The notes under the pieces: generated by a model | The model's input: the letters and a program-made list of their open reading frames with translations, nothing else | What the model was told of the DNA's origin: nothing | Database searches by the model: none | Program-made: the position numbers and the translations under genes | Shown: positions 35,262 through 44,281 of the stretch, one piece after another | Numbering within the stretch: position 1 is the stretch's first letter | How the letters are laid out: the number at the start of each line of letters is the position of its first letter | Source: Chryseobacterium paridis | GTDB lineage: Bacteria; Bacteroidota; Bacteroidia; Flavobacteriales; Weeksellaceae | Reading direction: 5' to 3' | Assembly: GCF_016595215.1 (NCBI RefSeq) | Contig: NZ_JAENHK010000001.1 | Location: 372,001 to 436,000, forward strand | DNA: 64,000 nt

Positions 35262-36134
35262 TTAAATAAATTTTTCTAAAATAAAGTACAAATATACGAC
35301 AGGAACGCAGATTAAAAAACTATCCAGTCTATCTAATACACCACCATGCCCTGGAATGATGTTTCCACTATCCTTAACTCCAAAGTTTCTTTTGAGCTGG
35401 CTTTCTACCAAATCCCCTAAAGGAGCGAAAGAAGCAACTAAGAAACCTACAACCATCCAGTTTCCACGAAGGTCATGTTGATATTTTTCTATAAAATAAG
35501 ATAAGACCAAAGTTAAAATAACACCTCCAGCATATCCTTCCCATGTTTTCTTTGGAGATATTTTGGGTGCCATTTTATGTTTTCCAAAAAACTTTCCTGT
35601 TAGGTAAGCAAAGGTATCACTGCTCCAGATCAGAATAAACAAAAACAATACTTCTAAAGAAAATGAACTATCATAACTGGAATACTTTGGAAGTCCCAAT
35701 GCAAAACTAAACGGTAGAGCAACGTATATGACCGTAAAAATCAGTTTTCCGCTGTCGTAGTACAATTCGGTGGGATATTTAAATAAAGTAACTACAGCAA
35801 TCGCTATTAAAGACAATGCAAGTATTTCACTTAATCGAAAATCAAAAAAGAAATCGTGATAAAAAAATCTTTTCGAGAACATGTAAAAGATAATGGCAAC
35901 TACAGGAAGAACAATCCACTTTTCATAGCCCTTTCCAAACTTCATGATTTTTACACATTCCCATGCGCCTACTATCATTAAAAATGTGATCAATCCGTAA
36001 TACAAATATTCCTGTTTAACTAGTCCAGGAGATATACCATTGATAAGCTGAGCGCCTAATGGGGTTACACAAAGAATAATAATTGCAATGTAAACAATCC
36101 CTGAGATGGTTCTTTGAATGAGATTTTTGTCCAA
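35262..36134 (-). CDS. cdsA: Phosphatidate cytidylyltransferase (CDP-diglyceride synthase)
   Basis: A 290-residue integral inner-membrane enzyme making CDP-diacylglycerol from phosphatidate and CTP. Eight or so hydrophobic helices precede the C-terminal signature: [33 protein letters not shown] and a terminal [31 protein letters not shown] block. These are the CDP-transferase motifs. The start codon is TTG (36134); no ATG is available in frame nearby. It lies 24 bp downstream of the LUD gene and 3 bp upstream of psd. Confidence 0.92.
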   Translation of the reverse strand: [290 protein letters not shown]

Positions 36135-36158
36135 AATGTATAATTTAGAAATTGATGC

Positions 36159-36740
36159 TTAATCTTCAAGCAACAATAAAAACAGTTTTGTATTAGAATT
36201 AGAAGATGTATCTAATTTAGATTGACTTCCACTAATTGATGTGAGATTTTTAATATTCCCATTCCGCTTTATTTTTCCCATTGCATCATTAAGATTATTT
36301 ACAATCTGAGAAACATTAGCCATGATAACAATTTTATTCGGTAATCTTGATGAGTGGTAATGAAGAATATTATTATGTGACAACATAATTCTTCCATCAT
36401 AAGCAATAAGATACTCACAGGTAATGAATGCGGCATCATTAGAATGCTCTAGCTCTGAGGTACAGGGAGTCTTTACAACATTCAAAAAATTCTGAAGTTC
36501 TTTGTCCCAACAGAACATATTGTGAATACCTTCTATTTTAATAATTTGATTTAAAGTTTGTAGAGCTTCCGCTTCATCTGCACAATAATTAAAAAATCCC
36601 CCCGAATGCGTAAATAATTGCGCAAACTTATAGTCGAGATCCGCATTTTTCAACGAATCTCCCAGCTTTTCCAAACTTTGGCTATCATCCTCCTCAGGTT
36701 GGTTGGTTAGTTTGCTTACAATTTTTTTAAATAAACTCAA
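36159..36740 (-). CDS. LUD-domain protein
   Basis: A 193-residue protein of the LutC/YkgG-like LUD family. Segments seen: FFNYCADEAEALQTLNQII, HSNDAAFITCEYLIAYDGRIML and KIVIMANVSQIVNNLNDAM. LutC itself takes part in lactate oxidation, but stand-alone LUD proteins next to cdsA in Bacteroidota have no fixed role, so no pathway is assigned. The start codon is TTG; a -7 box (36767-36774) lies 26 nt upstream. It heads the LUD-cdsA-psd operon. Confidence 0.75.
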   Translation of the reverse strand: MSLFKKIVSKLTNQPEEDDSQSLEKLGDSLKNADLDYKFAQLFTHSGGFFNYCADEAEALQTLNQIIKIEGIHNMFCWDKELQNFLNVVKTPCTSELEHSNDAAFITCEYLIAYDGRIMLSHNNILHYHSSRLPNKIVIMANVSQIVNNLNDAMGKIKRNGNIKNLTSISGSQSKLDTSSNSNTKLFLLLLED

Positions 36741-36766
36741 CTTATGTTTTTTTAGTCAACTTTATA

Positions 36767-36774
36767 CAAAAATA
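36767..36774 (-). promoter_or_regulatory. -7 promoter element of the LUD-cdsA-psd operon
   Basis: CAAAAATA on plus is TATTTTTG on minus, an exact TAnnTTTG match, 26 nt before the TTG start at 36740. Confidence 0.5.
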
Positions 36775-36820
36775 GAAAATAAATTATAATAGATTCTAAA
36801 AATGTAGCTTTAAATATGAA

Positions 36821-36851
36821 AAAACCTGGCAATTTTGAAATTACCAGGTTT
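36821..36851 (-). terminator. Intrinsic terminator of ftsH
   Basis: AAACCTGG (36822-36829) pairs with CCAGGTTT (36844-36851), and AATTT pairs with AAATT inside. The minus strand ends in a T-run. Confidence 0.8.
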
Positions 36852-36875
36852 CATTTCTTTTATTTTTTAAGAATT

Positions 36876-38864
36876 TTAAAGTTGAGTCGGGCTTTCTGGA
36901 GCCTGAATTTCACTTTCTTCTTCTTTATCCTTTATCAAAGGAATCGTATTCGTTACAGGTCTCTCTGTTAATTCAGGATCCCATGCTCTTTTACCGAATA
37001 TTTCCTCTAAATCCTCGCGGAAGATCACTTCTTTTTCCAGAAGTTTACCTGCCAGAGCATCCAGCTTATCTTTATTTCCTGTAAGGATCTGTACTGCTCT
37101 TACATACTGATTTTCAATAATCGATTTTATTTCAACATCAATCTTATTAGCAGTCTCTTCAGAATACGGTTTTCCAAAGTTATATTCAGATTGCCCTGAA
37201 CTGTCATAGTAAGAAATGTTACCAATATTCGGACTCAATCCGTAAATCGTTACCATCGCCTGAGCTCTCTTGGTTACTGTTTCAAGATCAGATAATGCAC
37301 CAGTAGAAATATTATTAAATATCACCTCCTCTGCTGCTCTACCTCCCAGTGTAGCACACATTTCGTCTAACATCTGCTCAGTAGTTGTAAGCTGTCTTTC
37401 TTCGGGAAGATACCAAGCTGCTCCTAAAGAACGTCCTCTTGGAACAATCGTTACTTTCAATAGTGGAGACGCGTGCTCTACCAACCATGAAATTGTTGCG
37501 TGACCAGCTTCATGATAAGCTACTCTTTTCTTTTCAGAAGGCTTGATCGCCATATTTTTCTTTTCAAGACCACCGATGATTCTGTCTACAGCATCTAGGA
37601 AATCTTGTTTCGTAACTGATGTATGACTATTTCTCGCTGCAATAAGTGCCGCTTCGTTACAAACATTCGCAATATCAGCTCCACTGAATCCTGGTGTTTG
37701 TTTCGCTAAGAAATCTCTATCTACATTTTCATCTAATTTGATCTTCTTCAAGTGAACATCAAAAATATCTCTTCTTTCATGTAATTCCGGAAGGTCTACA
37801 TAGATTGAACGGTCAAAACGTCCTGCTCTCATCAATGCTTTATCCAAAATATCAGCTCTGTTCGTTGCAGCCATTACAATTACGTTAACGTCAGTTCCAA
37901 AACCATCCATTTCAGTAAGAAGCTGATTCAGGGTATTTTCTCTTTCGTCATTCCCTCCTGAGAAGTTATTCTTTCCTCTGGCGCGTCCAATCGCATCAAT
38001 CTCATCTATGAAGATAATTGCCGGTGATTTAGCTTTTGCCTGAGCAAAAAGATCTCTCACTCTTGAAGCTCCAACTCCAACAAACATTTCAACAAAGTCT
38101 GATCCTGAAAGAGAAAAGAAAGGAACTTTTGCTTCTCCCGCTACAGCTTTAGCCAATAAAGTTTTACCTGTTCCCGGAGGCCCTACTAATAAAACCCCTT
38201 TAGGGATCTTACCACCTAATCTCGTATATTTTTCAGAGTTCTTTAAGAAATCTACAACTTCCTGTACTTCTTCTTTTGCTCCTTCTAATCCAGCAACATC
38301 TTTAAATGTCACCTGAATTCTTTCTTTTTCGTCAAAAAGTTTCGCTTTAGATTTACCAATAGAGAAGATTTGTCCTCCAGGGCCTCCACCTCCACCCATC
38401 TTTCTGAAAAGAAGGAAATAGAATAATCCTAAAATAGCAATCCAGATCAATGCTGAGAATAAAATATCCATAAAAGGATTTTTACCCGCACCATAATCTT
38501 TGGTTGTCTTAATAGCTGCATTATCAGCTTTTATCTGATCAAATTTTTGAAGGAAAAGCTGAAGATCTCCATATTTCACAGTGTAATCTGCTTTAGGAGC
38601 CATTTCGAATGCTGACAAAGGATTATTTTCTTTGGTGGTTTTACTCACCATTGCTGTTTTAGCAGCCTGTGTCAAAAATACATCAGCCTTTTCAGTGTCT
38701 TTATATATAATAATATTCTGAACTTTTCCTGTTTGCATTTCTCTGAAGAAACCATCTTCATCGATAGCTTTTGCACTGTTGTCTCCTAAAAAATTGGATC
38801 CAAAAAATAACAAAAGAGCTATGATTGCAATTGGAAAAAACCAGTTAAATCCTTTATTGTTCAT
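36876..38864 (-). CDS. ftsH: ATP-dependent zinc metalloprotease FtsH
   Basis: A hexameric inner-membrane AAA+ protease for membrane-protein quality control. The 662-residue protein has two membrane helices (about 7-25 and 130-150) around a periplasmic domain. A Gly-rich linker and the AAA module follow: Walker [14 protein letters not shown], Walker [12 protein letters not shown] and second region of homology [19 protein letters not shown]. The zinc protease has [12 protein letters not shown] (HExxH) and the third ligand in the [13 protein letters not shown] region. Lengths and motifs are complete. rsfS lies 15 bp upstream in the same operon. Confidence 0.96.
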   Translation of the reverse strand: MNNKGFNWFFPIAIIALLLFFGSNFLGDNSAKAIDEDGFFREMQTGKVQNIIIYKDTEKADVFLTQAAKTAMVSKTTKENNPLSAFEMAPKADYTVKYGDLQLFLQKFDQIKADNAAIKTTKDYGAGKNPFMDILFSALIWIAILGLFYFLLFRKMGGGGGPGGQIFSIGKSKAKLFDEKERIQVTFKDVAGLEGAKEEVQEVVDFLKNSEKYTRLGGKIPKGVLLVGPPGTGKTLLAKAVAGEAKVPFFSLSGSDFVEMFVGVGASRVRDLFAQAKAKSPAIIFIDEIDAIGRARGKNNFSGGNDERENTLNQLLTEMDGFGTDVNVIVMAATNRADILDKALMRAGRFDRSIYVDLPELHERRDIFDVHLKKIKLDENVDRDFLAKQTPGFSGADIANVCNEAALIAARNSHTSVTKQDFLDAVDRIIGGLEKKNMAIKPSEKKRVAYHEAGHATISWLVEHASPLLKVTIVPRGRSLGAAWYLPEERQLTTTEQMLDEMCATLGGRAAEEVIFNNISTGALSDLETVTKRAQAMVTIYGLSPNIGNISYYDSSGQSEYNFGKPYSEETANKIDVEIKSIIENQYVRAVQILTGNKDKLDALAGKLLEKEVIFREDLEEIFGKRAWDPELTERPVTNTIPLIKDKEEESEIQAPESPTQL

Positions 38865-38879
38865 TTATACTTTTTAAAA

Positions 38880-39248
38880 TTAAATTTCATTTTCAATTTT
38901 GGTGATTTTGGCATCACCCCACAATTCCTCAATATCATAGTACTCACGTACCTGCTTTTGGAATATGTGAACGACTACTGTAACATAATCTACCAAAACC
39001 CACATTGCGTTGTCTGTACCCTCAACATGCCAAGGTCTATCCTGAAGTTCGTTTCTTACTTTCTTCTCTACACTTCCTGCTAATGCAGAAACTTGTGTGT
39101 TTGAGTTTCCACTACATATTACAAACGTTTCTGCCACTGAATTCTCAATGTTGGAAAGATCAAAGATCATAATGTCTTCTCCTTTTACATCCTGGATAGC
39201 TTCAACGATTTTATCTATTAATTCTTGCTTTTCTACTGTCTTATTCAT
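38880..39248 (-). CDS. rsfS: Ribosomal silencing factor RsfS
   Basis: A 122-residue cytosolic protein that binds ribosomal protein L14 and blocks subunit joining in stationary phase. Family motifs: KIVEAIQDVKGEDIMIFDLS, CSGNSNTQVSALAGSVE, RPWHVEGTDNAMWVLVDYVTVVVHIF and REYYDIEELWGDA. Length is normal. It is the first gene of the rsfS-ftsH operon and has its own -7 box at 39269-39276. Confidence 0.93.
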   Translation of the reverse strand: MNKTVEKQELIDKIVEAIQDVKGEDIMIFDLSNIENSVAETFVICSGNSNTQVSALAGSVEKKVRNELQDRPWHVEGTDNAMWVLVDYVTVVVHIFQKQVREYYDIEELWGDAKITKIENEI

Positions 39249-39268
39249 TAAAAAAATACTATAATCTG

Positions 39269-39276
39269 CAAATTTA
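39269..39276 (-). promoter_or_regulatory. -7 promoter element of rsfS-ftsH
   Basis: CAAATTTA on plus is TAAATTTG on minus, exact TAnnTTTG match, 20 nt before the rsfS ATG. Confidence 0.55.
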
Positions 39277-39334
39277 TTGTTTTTTCTTTACTTTAACCTT
39301 ACTTTTACCCTTTTAAAGTCTTAAAGTTTTCTTA

Positions 39335-40048
39335 ATGGCTCAACTATTCTACCTAAAAGAGTGCTCTTCTACTAATGACGAAATTTCAAAGTTTTTACTT
39401 TACGAAAATTCAGATTTTATTGCCCTGCATACATTTAACCAAACTAAAGGTCGTGGACAATATGGAAATACGTGGACTTCCACTGCTGAAAAGAATTTAG
39501 CTTACACATTGGCTGTAAGTACCGATCATTTCACGCTCTCCGATTTTATGTTCAATTATTATACCGCAATTATTATCAGGGATTTCCTTGCCAATATGAC
39601 TGCTTGTGATGTAAAGATAAAATGGCCTAATGATATTATTCTTAAAAGTAAGAAAATAGTGGGAATATTGATTGAAAAGAAAAAAATTAATCAAAAGAAT
39701 TATTTCATTATAGGAGCAGGTATCAACATTCTTCAAGAGAAATTTGATGAAATTTCTAATGCTGGATCAATTTTAAGCCTAATCAATAAAAGATTCGACC
39801 TGAATGATGTTACCATGCAGCTGAACGATTTCCTGATTGACAGGCTAAAGAATGTTCCTTCTGAAGATGAAGTTTTAAAACAATTCAATCAACATTTATT
39901 CAGAAAGGATGAGATCTCTGTTTTTGAAATTGACAAAAAGAGACAAAATGGCATTATAAAATTTACCGATGAAAAGGGAGCCATCTGGATTGAATTAGAA
40001 GATGGCCTGCGTTCTTTTTATCACAAAGAGGTCAAACTGCTCTATTGA
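39335..40048 (+). CDS. birA: Biotin--[acetyl-CoA-carboxylase] ligase, monofunctional
   Basis: Attaches biotin to carrier proteins through biotinyl-AMP. The 237-residue protein has the class II ligase core with TKGRGQYGNTWTS (GRGRxxxxW-type biotin/ATP loop), KNLAYTLAV, KWPNDIILKSKKIVGILIE (catalytic Lys) and a small SH3-like C-terminal domain (GIIKFTDEKGAIWIEL). It lacks the N-terminal winged helix of E. coli BirA, so it should not act as a repressor. It is divergent from rsfS and its 3' end overlaps the convergent lptF/G gene by 7 bp. Confidence 0.92.
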   Translation: MAQLFYLKECSSTNDEISKFLLYENSDFIALHTFNQTKGRGQYGNTWTSTAEKNLAYTLAVSTDHFTLSDFMFNYYTAIIIRDFLANMTACDVKIKWPNDIILKSKKIVGILIEKKKINQKNYFIIGAGINILQEKFDEISNAGSILSLINKRFDLNDVTMQLNDFLIDRLKNVPSEDEVLKQFNQHLFRKDEISVFEIDKKRQNGIIKFTDEKGAIWIELEDGLRSFYHKEVKLLY

Positions 40049-41154
40049 TTAGCTCTTCGTATATACAAATACAATGCGATTGGAAAAAAGATAATATTCG
40101 GGAACCACATCGCTAAGGCTGGAGACATGCTTTTATTTTCTGAAACCACTTTTAAGGCTTCAAATGAAAATACAAAGATAAAAGCCAACGAAATCCCTAT
40201 TGCCAGGTTAATTCCCAACCCTCCCCTTTTCTTTTGAGAAGAAAGCGAGAGTGCTAAAAATGTAAGAATGACAATGGAAATAGGCATTGAAGTTCTTTGA
40301 TAAAGCTCATTCAAATGGGTATTCAGGTTACTGTTGCCCTTTTCTTTTTCCCTCTGAATAAATTTCAAAAGTTCGGGAGTGGTTTTATTTTGTCCTAAAA
40401 GCTCATTAGGAAAGAGTTCTTCAGGAGCATGGCCATAGCTTTTCCTCAGTTCAGAACCGTTACTCAGCTTCTCAGAATCATCTTTATTAATATTTTTTTC
40501 AGCGTAATTATTCAGTACAAACTGCTTTTTGTCCTTATCCCAATATACATCAGAAGCTTTTAGCTCATAAAGCATTTTCCTGTTTTTATCAAATCTTTGA
40601 AAAATAAATCCAGATCCTCTTCTTTCTCTTTTATTCCATGAATTGATAAAAATATATTCTGTTCTGCTGAGCTGCGCAGTAACTGGTGCGGTTCCTAAAA
40701 CTTTTTCTTTATTCGCTGCATTATAGGTATATGCTTCCAGTTCATTTTTTTTAATATTAGCCCAAGGCAAAACAAAATGATTGACAGCAAGTGAGAGAAA
40801 TGCAATAAATAAAGAGGTAAGCAAATAAGGTTTTGCAAAACGGTGAAAACTAGCTCCACTACTGATAATAGCTACAATCTCGGTATTATTTGCCATTCTG
40901 GAGGTAAAATAAATTACTGAAATAAATACCAGAATAGATAAGAAGGTCATGACCAGATTGATGATCCAGAAGGGGTAAAAATGAACAAGAAAATAAGTAA
41001 GATTAAGTTTCGCATCAATAGCAGTAGCATTTTCTATTCTTGGAATCTTCTGCTGAACATCGATCACGAGTACAACTATAGACAATAATATGAGCATGAA
41101 ACCGAAGGTTCCAAGATATTTTTTAATGATATACCTATCTATAATTGTAAACAT
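40042..41154 (-). CDS. LptF/LptG-family permease
   Basis: A 370-residue inner-membrane permease of the YjgP/YjgQ family, part of the LptB2FG complex that extracts lipopolysaccharide. The start DRYIIKKYLGTFGFMLILLS is typical. Three N-terminal helices, a periplasmic beta-jellyroll (about 125-260) and three C-terminal helices follow, with FLALSLSSQKKRGGLGINLAIG near the coupling region. Bacteroidota often have one or two such proteins; F versus G cannot be decided. It is 9 bp after tgt. Confidence 0.9.
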   Translation of the reverse strand: MFTIIDRYIIKKYLGTFGFMLILLSIVVLVIDVQQKIPRIENATAIDAKLNLTYFLVHFYPFWIINLVMTFLSILVFISVIYFTSRMANNTEIVAIISSGASFHRFAKPYLLTSLFIAFLSLAVNHFVLPWANIKKNELEAYTYNAANKEKVLGTAPVTAQLSRTEYIFINSWNKRERRGSGFIFQRFDKNRKMLYELKASDVYWDKDKKQFVLNNYAEKNINKDDSEKLSNGSELRKSYGHAPEELFPNELLGQNKTTPELLKFIQREKEKGNSNLNTHLNELYQRTSMPISIVILTFLALSLSSQKKRGGLGINLAIGISLAFIFVFSFEALKVVSENKSMSPALAMWFPNIIFFPIALYLYIRRANQ

Positions 41155-41163
41155 AATTTCTTA

Positions 41164-42294
41164 TTATAATCTTTGTCTAAGAATAGGATCAACGGATTTT
41201 TTCCACTCGTAAAAATCACCTGCAATAATATGTTCTCTCGCAACTTTTACCAAATCTAAATAAAAAGCTAAATTATGAATGGATGCAATTTGTTTTCCCA
41301 AATATTCTTTTGAAACAAACAAATGGCGAACATATGCTTTTGAATATTCTCTATCTACAAAACTTGTCCCAAATTCATCCAAAGGCGAAAAATCTTTCTT
41401 CCATTTTTCATTCTTTAGATTCATTACTCCTTGCCATGTGAAAAGCATTGCATTTCTTGCATTTCTTGTAGGCATTACACAATCCATCATATCGATTCCC
41501 AATCCAATGGATTCTAAAATATTCCAAGGGGTACCAACTCCCATCAAATATCTAGGCTTGTCTTTAGGTAGAATATCTGTGACTTCATCTGTAATTCTGT
41601 ACATTTCTTCTTCCGGTTCTCCCACAGAAAGTCCACCAATTGCATTTCCTTCAGCTCCTGCTTCTGAAATAACTTCAGCAGAAATTTTTCTTAGATCAGA
41701 ATATGTAGATCCCTGAACGATAGGGAAAAATCTTTGTTTATGTCCATATAATTCAGGATTCTTCTCATTCCAGTCGATGCATCTTTTCAACCATCGGTGC
41801 GTCATTTCCATGGAAGCTTTTACCTGGTTGTATTCGCTAGGATAGGCAACACATTCGTCAAAAGCCATGAAAATATCGGCTCCGATTTGTCTTTGGATCT
41901 CCATTGATTTTTCGGGCGTAAAAAGATGATAACTTCCGTCAATATGAGATTTGAATTTCACCCCTTCTTCAGACATTTTTCTGCTTCCTGAAAGTGAAAA
42001 CACCTGAAAACCTCCTGAATCTGTAAGAATGGGAAGATCCCAGTTCATGAATTTATGTAATCCACCCGCTTCCTGCATAACATCCATACCAGGACGAAGA
42101 TAGAGGTGGTAGGTATTCCCTAATATAATCTGGGCTTTAATGTCTTCTTTTAATTCTCTTTGGTGAACTGTTTTCACACTGGCAACAGTTCCGACAGGCA
42201 TAAAAATAGGAGTCTGTACCTTACCGTGATCAGTAATAAGTTCTCCGGCTCTAGCCTTTCCCTCAGAGGTTTTTTCTATATTAAAAAATTTCAT
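41164..42294 (-). CDS. tgt: Queuine tRNA-ribosyltransferase
   Basis: Exchanges guanine-34 for preQ1 in tRNAs with GUN anticodons. The 376-residue protein has LGNTYHLYLRPG, DSGGFQVFSLSG (active-site Asp), FDECVAYPSEYNQ, GGLSVGEP and the C-terminal nucleophile/zinc region GIDMMDCVMPTRNARNAMLF. The last zinc ligands (usually CxCxxC plus His) look altered: in the C-terminal part no CxC cluster is visible, as seen in some Bacteroidota Tgt. It is co-transcribed with the lptF/G gene and lies 62 bp after the DUF4296 gene. Confidence 0.93.
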   Translation of the reverse strand: MKFFNIEKTSEGKARAGELITDHGKVQTPIFMPVGTVASVKTVHQRELKEDIKAQIILGNTYHLYLRPGMDVMQEAGGLHKFMNWDLPILTDSGGFQVFSLSGSRKMSEEGVKFKSHIDGSYHLFTPEKSMEIQRQIGADIFMAFDECVAYPSEYNQVKASMEMTHRWLKRCIDWNEKNPELYGHKQRFFPIVQGSTYSDLRKISAEVISEAGAEGNAIGGLSVGEPEEEMYRITDEVTDILPKDKPRYLMGVGTPWNILESIGLGIDMMDCVMPTRNARNAMLFTWQGVMNLKNEKWKKDFSPLDEFGTSFVDREYSKAYVRHLFVSKEYLGKQIASIHNLAFYLDLVKVAREHIIAGDFYEWKKSVDPILRQRL

Positions 42295-42356
42295 TCGTAT
42301 ATTTTATTATTCATTGCCATCTGTAATTTATTTTCATCAGATGGATACTTTCTACA

Positions 42357-42725
42357 TTATTTTGATAAAACAGGGAGGACCTGGTTTTTCTTTATTTTAT
42401 CTTTTACATATTGATCTGCTTTCGGATCTTTTTTCAATAATATTTTTTGTGCCTCATCAGCAATACCATTCATCTTTTGTTCCACAACATAGTATTTAAA
42501 ACTCTCTACAAAATCATCCGGTTTTACGTTGTGGGTTTTAAGGACAAATCTGGTTCCGCTTTCTAAATTAGTACTCGGAAACATAAATGTCGCCTGATCA
42601 TTGATCGCCAAGTCTGTTAGAATCTCTGACATCTTATCAGTAGACACAAGATTTTTAGGCTTATCAATGTATTTCTTACAGGAAAACACAAACATCAAAA
42701 CAAAAAGAAAAATCAATTTTTTCAT
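42357..42725 (-). CDS. DUF4296 lipoprotein
   Basis: A 122-residue small lipoprotein (lipobox FSC in VLMFVFSCKKYIDKP, Cys about residue 16). Helical DUF4296 domain with KMSEILTDLAINDQA and FVESFKYYVVEQKMNGI. Function unknown. Its ATG overlaps the stop codon of the 29-codon ORF upstream by one base (TGATG), suggesting translational coupling. Confidence 0.75.
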   Translation of the reverse strand: MKKLIFLFVLMFVFSCKKYIDKPKNLVSTDKMSEILTDLAINDQATFMFPSTNLESGTRFVLKTHNVKPDDFVESFKYYVVEQKMNGIADEAQKILLKKDPKADQYVKDKIKKNQVLPVLSK

Positions 42726-42814
42726 CAGTTTATTTTTATATTTTTAATGACCTCGTCGAGCTTCGTATAGAAATATTTCTCTGTATAAGAAAACTTGGTC
42801 ATACTCCGTTTCAT
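42725..42814 (-). CDS. Small translationally coupled ORF (29 aa), unknown function
   Basis: A 29-codon ORF on the minus strand, MKRSMTKFSYTEKYFYTK at its N-terminus, then LDEVIKNIKIN. It is Lys/Tyr-rich with no membrane segment. Its ATG overlaps the stop of the glycosyltransferase gene (ATGA at 42814-42811) and its stop overlaps the start of the DUF4296 gene (TGATG at 42727-42723). This tight double coupling is what supports it, since it is too short for homology by eye. It may be a genuine microprotein or serve only to carry ribosomes to the lipoprotein gene. Confidence 0.5.
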   Translation of the reverse strand: MKRSMTKFSYTEKYFYTKLDEVIKNIKIN

Positions 42815-43527
42815 AGTTTGTTAATTAATGATTTCCATTTTAAATTTAAAACACCAAAAACAGCTTCATGTATAATTCCACCATTCATTTTACTTTCTCC
42901 TAAAATACGGTTGGTAAAAATAATAGGTACCTCTACAATTTTGAAGCCCTTTTTAAAAGTCCTGAATTTCATTTCAATTTGGAACCCATATCCTTTTAAT
43001 CTTACATTGTCTAAATCTATATTCTCCAGAACCTTTCTTGAAAAGCATACAAATCCGGCAGTAGTGTCATGAATAGGTAATCCTAAAATGAACCTCACAT
43101 ATTTTGATGCAAAATAAGACAATAATACTCTACCCATTGGCCAGTTAACCACATTTACCCCTTTTGAATAACGCGAACCAATTGCCATATCAGCTTTCAG
43201 GCACGCTTCGTATAATTTAGGAAGATCTTCTGGATTATGGGAAAAGTCAGCATCCATCTCAAAAATGTAATCGAAATTATTTTGAAGAGCCCATTTAAAT
43301 CCATGAATATAGGCCTTTCCTAAACCATCTTTAACATGTCTTACCGATAGGTGTAGGGTATGGGAAAATCTTCTTTGTAAATCTTTTACAATTTCTGCGG
43401 TTCCATCCGGAGAAGAGTCGTCTACCACAAGAATATGAAAGTCATCTTCCAATGCAAAAACTGCGGAAATAATATTTTCAATATTTTCCTTTTCGTTATA
43501 AGTTGGAATAATGACAAGTTTTTTCAT
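42811..43527 (-). CDS. Polyprenol monophosphomannose synthase (DPM1-like GT2 glycosyltransferase)
   Basis: A 238-residue GT2-family enzyme that transfers a sugar, usually mannose, from a nucleotide sugar to polyprenyl phosphate. Motifs: VIIPTYNEKENIENII, VVDDSSPDGTAEIV, FEMDADFSHNPEDLPKL (DxD-type metal site) and the acceptor-region segment RFILGLPIHDTTAGFVCF. There is no C-terminal membrane anchor, as in the yeast-type soluble enzymes. I start it at the ATG at 43527; the longer reading to 43572 runs into the divergent promoter region. It is the first gene of an operon with the 29-codon ORF, DUF4296, tgt and lptF/G. Confidence 0.88.
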   Translation of the reverse strand: MKKLVIIPTYNEKENIENIISAVFALEDDFHILVVDDSSPDGTAEIVKDLQRRFSHTLHLSVRHVKDGLGKAYIHGFKWALQNNFDYIFEMDADFSHNPEDLPKLYEACLKADMAIGSRYSKGVNVVNWPMGRVLLSYFASKYVRFILGLPIHDTTAGFVCFSRKVLENIDLDNVRLKGYGFQIEMKFRTFKKGFKIVEVPIIFTNRILGESKMNGGIIHEAVFGVLNLKWKSLINKL

Positions 43528-43581
43528 TTCAGTTTGCAAAGATAGTTTATTTAACCTTTTTATTTTATACAAAATATTCTA

Positions 43582-43589
43582 TAATTTTG
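43582..43589 (+). promoter_or_regulatory. -7 promoter element of the DUF4271 gene
   Basis: TAATTTTG, exact TAnnTTTG match. It lies downstream of the in-frame ATG at 43511, so that ATG would not be on the transcript. In-frame TTG (43604) and GTG (43634) are the likely start codons. Confidence 0.5.
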
Positions 43590-43603
43590 CAAAAAACAAT
43601 AGG

Positions 43604-44272
43604 TTGCTGTTATCACAAAATTTCGTAAACCATGTGAGGATTCCTGAGAACAATGATTGGGTAATCTTTATATTGCTGGGCTGTATATTTTTATATCTTT
43701 TTATGTTTAATATCGTAGAAAGAGGAGCCAATCTAAAAGACTTCTTGCTTCAAAAGTATTTTGATGCCAGCAATAACTTAGCGAGCTGGATTGTAACCTC
43801 CTGCGTGATCACCCTTACTTTTGCCGTATTATTGTCTCAATACATACCCATTGTTCCAAAATATATTGCCGATTTACAAATTTTAGGTTACCAAATGAAT
43901 AAATTTGGATATTGTTTGTTTGCAATCAGTATTTTTTATCTGGTAAAATCAACTTTAGGTTTTTTATTTTATCAAAGTATAGGTGATACAAAAAAGTGGT
44001 TAATTTTTTACTTCACCTCCACCAAATTTTATTTCATCCTGTCTTTTTTACTAATAATTCTGTGTGTAGCCCACTATTATTTCCCAATCGACAGAAATAA
44101 AATGTTTTTTTATTATTTAGCATTCTTTTCTTTTGTATTTATTTTTAAGGTTTTTTTCTATTTATTTCACAAGAACAAGATCTTACCTGAAAAATGGTAT
44201 TATAAATTTTTGTATATTTGCACCCTCCAAATTGCACCATTGTTGTTGCTTTGGAAATTGTTATTTTTTTAA
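43604..44272 (+). CDS. DUF4271 membrane protein
   Basis: About 222 residues with five or six membrane helices (starting near WVIFILLGCIFLYLFMF) and the conserved VRIPENNDW segment seen at the start of Bacteroidota DUF4271 proteins. Function unknown. The long reading from ATG 43511 overlaps the divergent glycosyltransferase gene and begins upstream of the promoter box, so I prefer TTG at 43604, with GTG at 43634 as the alternative. In many Bacteroidota this family precedes hemD, as it does here 9 bp downstream. Confidence 0.75.
   Translation: MLLSQNFVNHVRIPENNDWVIFILLGCIFLYLFMFNIVERGANLKDFLLQKYFDASNNLASWIVTSCVITLTFAVLLSQYIPIVPKYIADLQILGYQMNKFGYCLFAISIFYLVKSTLGFLFYQSIGDTKKWLIFYFTSTKFYFILSFLLIILCVAHYYFPIDRNKMFFYYLAFFSFVFIFKVFFYLFHKNKILPEKWYYKFLYICTLQIAPLLLLWKLLFF
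44213..44220 (+). promoter_or_regulatory. -7 promoter element for hemD (internal to the DUF4271 gene)
   Basis: TATATTTG, exact TAnnTTTG match, inside the 3' end of the DUF4271 ORF and 61 nt before the hemD ATG. It could drive hemD separately. Confidence 0.4.
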
Positions 44273-44281
44273 TAAAAGTCA

